Assembly (NCBI GenBank): GCA_025766275.1
Contig: JAFKAC010000168.1
Location: 1 to 64,000, forward strand
Origin: Lactarius indigo
Lineage: Eukaryota > Basidiomycota > Agaricomycetes > Russulales > Russulaceae
Length of the DNA: 64,000 bases
Reading direction: 5' to 3'
In this document: piece after piece, positions 60,125-64,000 of the stretch
How the letters are laid out: every line of letters starts with the position of its first letter
Numbering within the stretch: position 1 is the stretch's first letter
Translations under genes and position numbers: made by a program
The notes under the pieces: generated by a model
What the model was told of the DNA's origin: nothing
Seen by the model: the letters and a program-made list of their open reading frames with translations, nothing else
Databases searched by the model: none

Positions 60125-63100
60125 ATGAGATCCCAGGTAAGTGCAAGCACCTGTTGTTCACACCTAATTACTATTGTCGCAGGAAAAAAATCGCATCCTC
60201 TCCCAAGCCACTCATAAGGACCTCTTCGGCGCACAAAACCCCGTATATATGCACCTATACATGGAGAACATCAAGCTAACCGCAAGCCTCGAGACCCTTG
60301 AGTAAGTCCGCTGTCATTCATCCAGAGGATAATCTTACAGTATGTAATTACAGGAAAGCGATTCAGGGGATCGCCTCCAGAGCCCCGAACCCGCCTGCTG
60401 CCAATGTCGACGAGATCGACGAACCCCCCTCCAACATGGATCCTGCGGATTTCCCTGCGATCAACTACTGGTTCAAGCATCAACGAAGAGCGGAATTCAA
60501 TCGACGAAAGGAGTTCTCACCAAATGGTTCCGTGCGCAGAGGACCAGCGGCTGCGGGTGAAAACCGGCAATTTTGGTTCCTCGAGCACGAAGATGGGACG
60601 ATGTTGGATGGTCATGAGGTGGCCAACATCAGCAAATAAAAAAAAGGTTGACAAGTGGTTATAACTGCTTATAATCGCCGTAAGCGGTCTGAGCAGGTCC
60701 AGGATTATAAATCGCCGAAAGCGATTGTGATCGTTCGATGGTTTTGAAATCGTTTGGCAATTATGCCCATGAATGGTAATCGCTTAAATTCACTTTTGTG
60801 GATTCTATTTCCTTTCATGAACGAAAACTCTTCACTTGGGTTGTGAGCACTTATAATTCAGATGGTAGCTAGTAGAAAAATTACAATGCCATTACCATAC
60901 CTGACTTTGATCTTTTTGTTTCTTGCTCTATCTTAATTATTCTCATATTTCATAATATTACCAAGGTCAAGACTAAGGCACATTGGTAAACTGGATTGAG
61001 CCGGATTTGAACATGGGTCGTGACGCTAACATAACAATTTGAGATCATGACACAAATTACCGCTACACCACAAGGTCATCGATACCGTGCGCAATAGTAT
61101 TATACTTAAGTAGGAATTACCACAGGTAACCCTCAGGTCATTTTGGGGCTACCCGTACCCATACTTGTGAAAACACGTATCCGTGGCCGTGGGTGGAGAT
61201 TTTTGTGGGTGCGGGTAGGGTTTTTCGCATGGGTGGAGCGTGGGTCTGGCGAGTACTGGCAGATTCGACAATTACCTGTACCCGCATGTTGTTCCCTCTG
61301 TGTACTCAAAGTTTGCTCAAATGATATGCTTCTCTATTCCTACCAGCAGCTACTCATAATCGTTGTCATTGTCACCCCATGGTCATTGTTGTCGCCGTTG
61401 CCGTGGTTGCCATGATCTTGTCAAAGTCGCCCCATCACCATCGTAGTCGCCCGTCGTAGTCATGTCATTGCTGTGGTCGCCTTGTCAAAGTGGTCGAAGT
61501 GGTCACCTTGTCGGCGTGATCCTTGTCGTGCCCACCACACGTCATTGTTGAGGCTGCAGTTGTGGTCGTTGTGATTGCTCTGTCTTTGCAGTCGTTGTCG
61601 TCTTGTTGCTGTTGTGGTTGTGTCATGAGTCATAGCCCCACCAGCAGTCGTCCTCGCCGTCGTCATGAGGCATTGTTGAGTGATCAGAGCCCTATGTTAA
61701 GGCCAATAAATAGGCATGACAAATCAAGTCAGTAGAAAACGTAGTAAAAACAAAAACAAAAACTTAGCGTCTCAAGAGCTGCAGCGTACATGTGAGCATG
61801 CTGAGACTGAATAATGGGGGAGAGGAGAGGCGATGAGAGAGGCACAGAAGATGCCACTGATGTGGGCGTGCCGAACAGAGACAGCATAAGATGCGGGAAC
61901 GCGTGACTGTCCGGCTTTAACAAAGCTTTGGGCTTGGTACGGGTTTGCGGGCTTTGCCGGTTCATGGAATTGTATGTGCCAGCCACGAACTTGGCCATGG
62001 GAGTTACAGTAGCCAGAAATTACATACACATATCATTCAGCCACAAAAATCGTACGTACCTACAACCTGGCCATGAGACGTTCACAGAAATCATAACCGC
62101 TTACAACTGGGTTGCGTGTGACCATGAGACTTGTAAGTACTTATATGCTACCTATAATAGTCCATTCGTAGTCACGGCCCAATTACAAGCGATTGTCATT
62201 TCATGACGAACCCAAATCCGCTTATAACCTATGTAAGCCCTTTCGATTTTGGTAAGCACATAAAAATTTAATTTTTATTTGCTGATGAACATACGGGCCT
62301 TCTCCCGAGAAATCTGGGCATCTATGTGCAATAAATACAGACCGATTGGACAGCCATGGGGGAAGGTGAAGCCGTGGTGTCACCAAGAGTACTGGCGGAG
62401 GGTCGAAGCTAAGTACCCTATCCTCCAACTCTGCGACTCTCACTACAAGGCCAACTCCATCCCAACAATCGACTACACCCACTGGTACCAGATGCGATAC
62501 CCCGACAATGAGACTCCCACTGATAGCGTTCGGAAACGCTCGCATACTGCAAGCCCCACAGTGGCCCGGAAATCACGCCGGATTGGTCGTAGCTCAGGTC
62601 CCAGGTCACGCCAACAGATCGTTGATGACGACGAAGAGGAAGAGGACTTCAACTTCGACGAGGAAGAGGACGTTGACAAGATCATCGATGATCCCACCCC
62701 ATCCGTTTCTTCTCCATCCCGCCCTCCAGTGCGACCCAAGGCACGCGCTGTCGCTCGGTGCACACGTAGCACGTCTGCAACATCGCCCTCCACTTCTCGA
62801 CCCAATACACATGCTGGCACTCGGTGCACACATGGCGCGTCCCACATGTCGCCCTCCACTTCTCAATCCAATGCACGCTCTGGCACTCGGCGCACATGTG
62901 GCGCGTCTCCCACGTCGCCATCCACTTCTCGTCCGACCCTTGACTCACCAATCTCGACCATCGCCCCTTCCACCCAACCTGCACCACCCATTGTGCCTAC
63001 GGCAACAGACGGCGGCAACACACCCACCATGCATGAGGATCAGGGTCCCACAACGTCTGGTGCCCCCGAAGGTCTGCCAGGACCATCCAATACTCAACAT

Positions 63101-63986
63101 GCTACTGCGACGACTGGTGGCCCTGACACAGAGGTGTCCATAGTACGTCCACTATCATCCCACTCGCATTCTACGGGACTAACAACATGCTTTGACGAAG
63201 ATTATCCTGAACCCACTGTACGTCTCTGCGACCCCACACACCCGTTTTCGCTAACTTGATTCCCAGCGCCGACATCGTCCGGAAGACTCCTGCCCCAACT
63301 ACCCCTCCAGTACCGCCGTTGGAAGACGCCAACATCCAAACCCAGGAAGGTACACCCTTTATGCTATCACAACAACAACAGTTACTGACCACACCCTGCT
63401 AGGACCTGCTCCCCGTCCCGACTCAGCCGGCACAAACGACGACGCACGGATGATGGACGCAACGGCAAGCACCCCTGACCAAGCTCCGGAAGGTGCACCG
63501 TCGACCGCCACCAATGGCGTCCCTGCAAAGCCCAGCCCCGAACGCGAGTCCACCAACACAACCGACGACGCGCCGACAACGGCGATGGACACAGTGACAA
63601 GTGCTCCAACGCCTGGAGCAGCGTCATCTGGCGATGCCTCAGAGGCAACCAGCAAGACCGATAAGAGCGCCTTGAAGACCAAGACGAAGAAAGCGGGCAT
63701 CATGTGCCCCGGAAAGAGCACAACTGCGAGGTACGTATCGGGATCATTTCGACCACTTGACCTAACACAGCCCCATAGGAACCTCTACGCAATCAACTTC
63801 CTCAAGGACCATCAAGTGACACGCGATGAATTTGCGAAGATATGGAACGAGTTGGATGAAGATACCTGCATGGTAAGTCATCCATTTCTCACCTGACACG
63901 ATCTAACCCAATTGTATCTACAGACATATACCCAGCGCGAACTTGAGGCGACGAAGAAGAAAACTGCTGGCTTGATGCTGGCTTGA
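60125..63986 (+). CDS. Gene LM: KJ paralogue, multi-exon, split by an hAT-like element
   Basis: ATG 60125 (MRSQ), intron 60137-60182, exon EKNRILSQATHKDLFGAQNPVYM...LTASLETLE, intron 60302-60353, exon KAIQGIASRAPN...INYWFKHQRRAEFNRRKE...LEHEDGTMLDGHEVANI. After removing the insert 60630-62284 and one target copy the frame continues RAFSREIWASMCNKYRPIG...EAKYPILQLCDSHYKANSI, then an acidic stretch (about 62620-62700) and a Ser/Thr/Pro region with three tandem (A/G)TRCTHGAS-like repeats. Introns near 63217, 63350-63400, 63731-63778 and 63873-63923 lead to LYAINFLKDHQVTRDEFAKIWNELD and stop 63984-63986 (or a further exon off the window). It shares HEDGxML, IR, W..(A/R)VE and LxLCxxxxKAN with gene KJ. 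Function unknown. With the insert in an exon it is probably inactive. Confidence 0.62.
60996..61077 (-). ncRNA. tRNA-derived (Pol III) fragment, SINE or tRNA relic
   Basis: On the minus strand TGGTGTAGCGG (61070-61060) fits the A box and GTTCAAATCC (61012-61003) the B box at tRNA-like spacing. The acceptor and T stems do not pair properly, so it is not a working tRNA. Confidence 0.4.
61140..61720. repeat. G-rich and GTCGTTGTC-type simple repeats
   Basis: 61145-61290 repeats GTGGGTGCGGGTAGGG-like words and complements, similar to 33515-33620. 61360-61680 is a degenerate GTCGTTGTC / GTGGTCGTT trinucleotide-like repeat. Both inside the hAT-like element. Frames here are compositional. Confidence 0.5.
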
Positions 63987-64000
63987 AGACCTTGCTGGAG

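Larger units (their letters stand above)
60630..62284. mobile_element. hAT-like non-autonomous element in gene LM
   Basis: 1,655 bp with inverted ends CAGCAAATAAAAA / TTTTTATTTGCTG. Flanks GCCAACAT (60622-60629) and ATGAACAT (62285-62292) share the inner five bases, possibly an eroded 8-bp duplication. CAG...CTG ends and subterminal CTTATAA / AATCGC words fit hAT. No transposase inside. Excising it rejoins the LM reading frame exactly. Confidence 0.65.

Noticed and set aside
60996..61077. Functional tRNA gene
   Set aside because: Acceptor and T stems do not pair; only the A and B boxes fit.

Overview
The window is a repeat-rich accessory region of a filamentous basidiomycete genome. Ty3/gypsy chromoviruses (protease, RT, RNase H, integrase and chromodomain in one polyprotein), tnp2-type DNA transposases and very short GT-AG introns (about 45-70 nt) fit an Agaricomycete. 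Ceratobasidiaceae/Rhizoctonia-like is only a guess. I found no housekeeping gene, no confident functional tRNA or rRNA, and no CRISPR.

Layout. (i) 250-4393: a decayed minus-strand Gag of family A, pierced by three solo LTRs nested inside one another (B contains C, C contains D), with an E solo LTR beside it. (ii) about 4505-11010: element F, an old, CpG-poor gypsy element with many stops, lacking its 3' end and carrying a solo LTR of its own family. (iii) 11010-14390: satellite and anonymous DNA. (iv) 14442-36577: what I read as one 22-kb TIR insertion that split an F solo LTR. It has AGTCA/TGACT-rich ends, a tnp2 transposase gene (H, plus strand) and a divergent multi-exon gene of unknown function (KJ, minus strand). 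Nested in it are the intact 9.8-kb gypsy element G (two LTRs that read identical) and solo LTRs B, E, F and an A-like one. (v) 37614-41490: a second, decayed tnp2 gene with an F solo LTR. (vi) 42225-50700: gypsy element C (minus strand) with an E solo LTR in its post-pol ORF. (vii) 51061-59494: pieces of a minus-strand gene (N), apparently with gypsy element A (51230-59053) in one of its introns. (viii) 60125-63986: a paralogue of KJ (gene LM), cut by a 1.65-kb hAT-like element whose removal restores the frame.

The four gypsy families (A, C, F, G) share a plan: Gag, a -1 frameshift at GG(G/A)TTTT, then Pol ending in a chromodomain (lost in truncated F). A and C add a post-pol region with a conserved helix; in C it also carries four Cys/His clusters. 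G instead carries three extra ORFs ahead of gag. These contain no ATG in any forward frame over about 3.4 kb and are separated by small hairpins, several with a GAGT loop. This is the most unusual feature of the window and suggests non-AUG initiation with scanning through to gag.

Nearly every premature stop in the decayed elements is TGA, repeatedly where relatives have arginine, and the two C LTRs differ almost only by transitions. Both point to C-to-T decay at CpG. All calls come from reading the sequence; no database search was possible.
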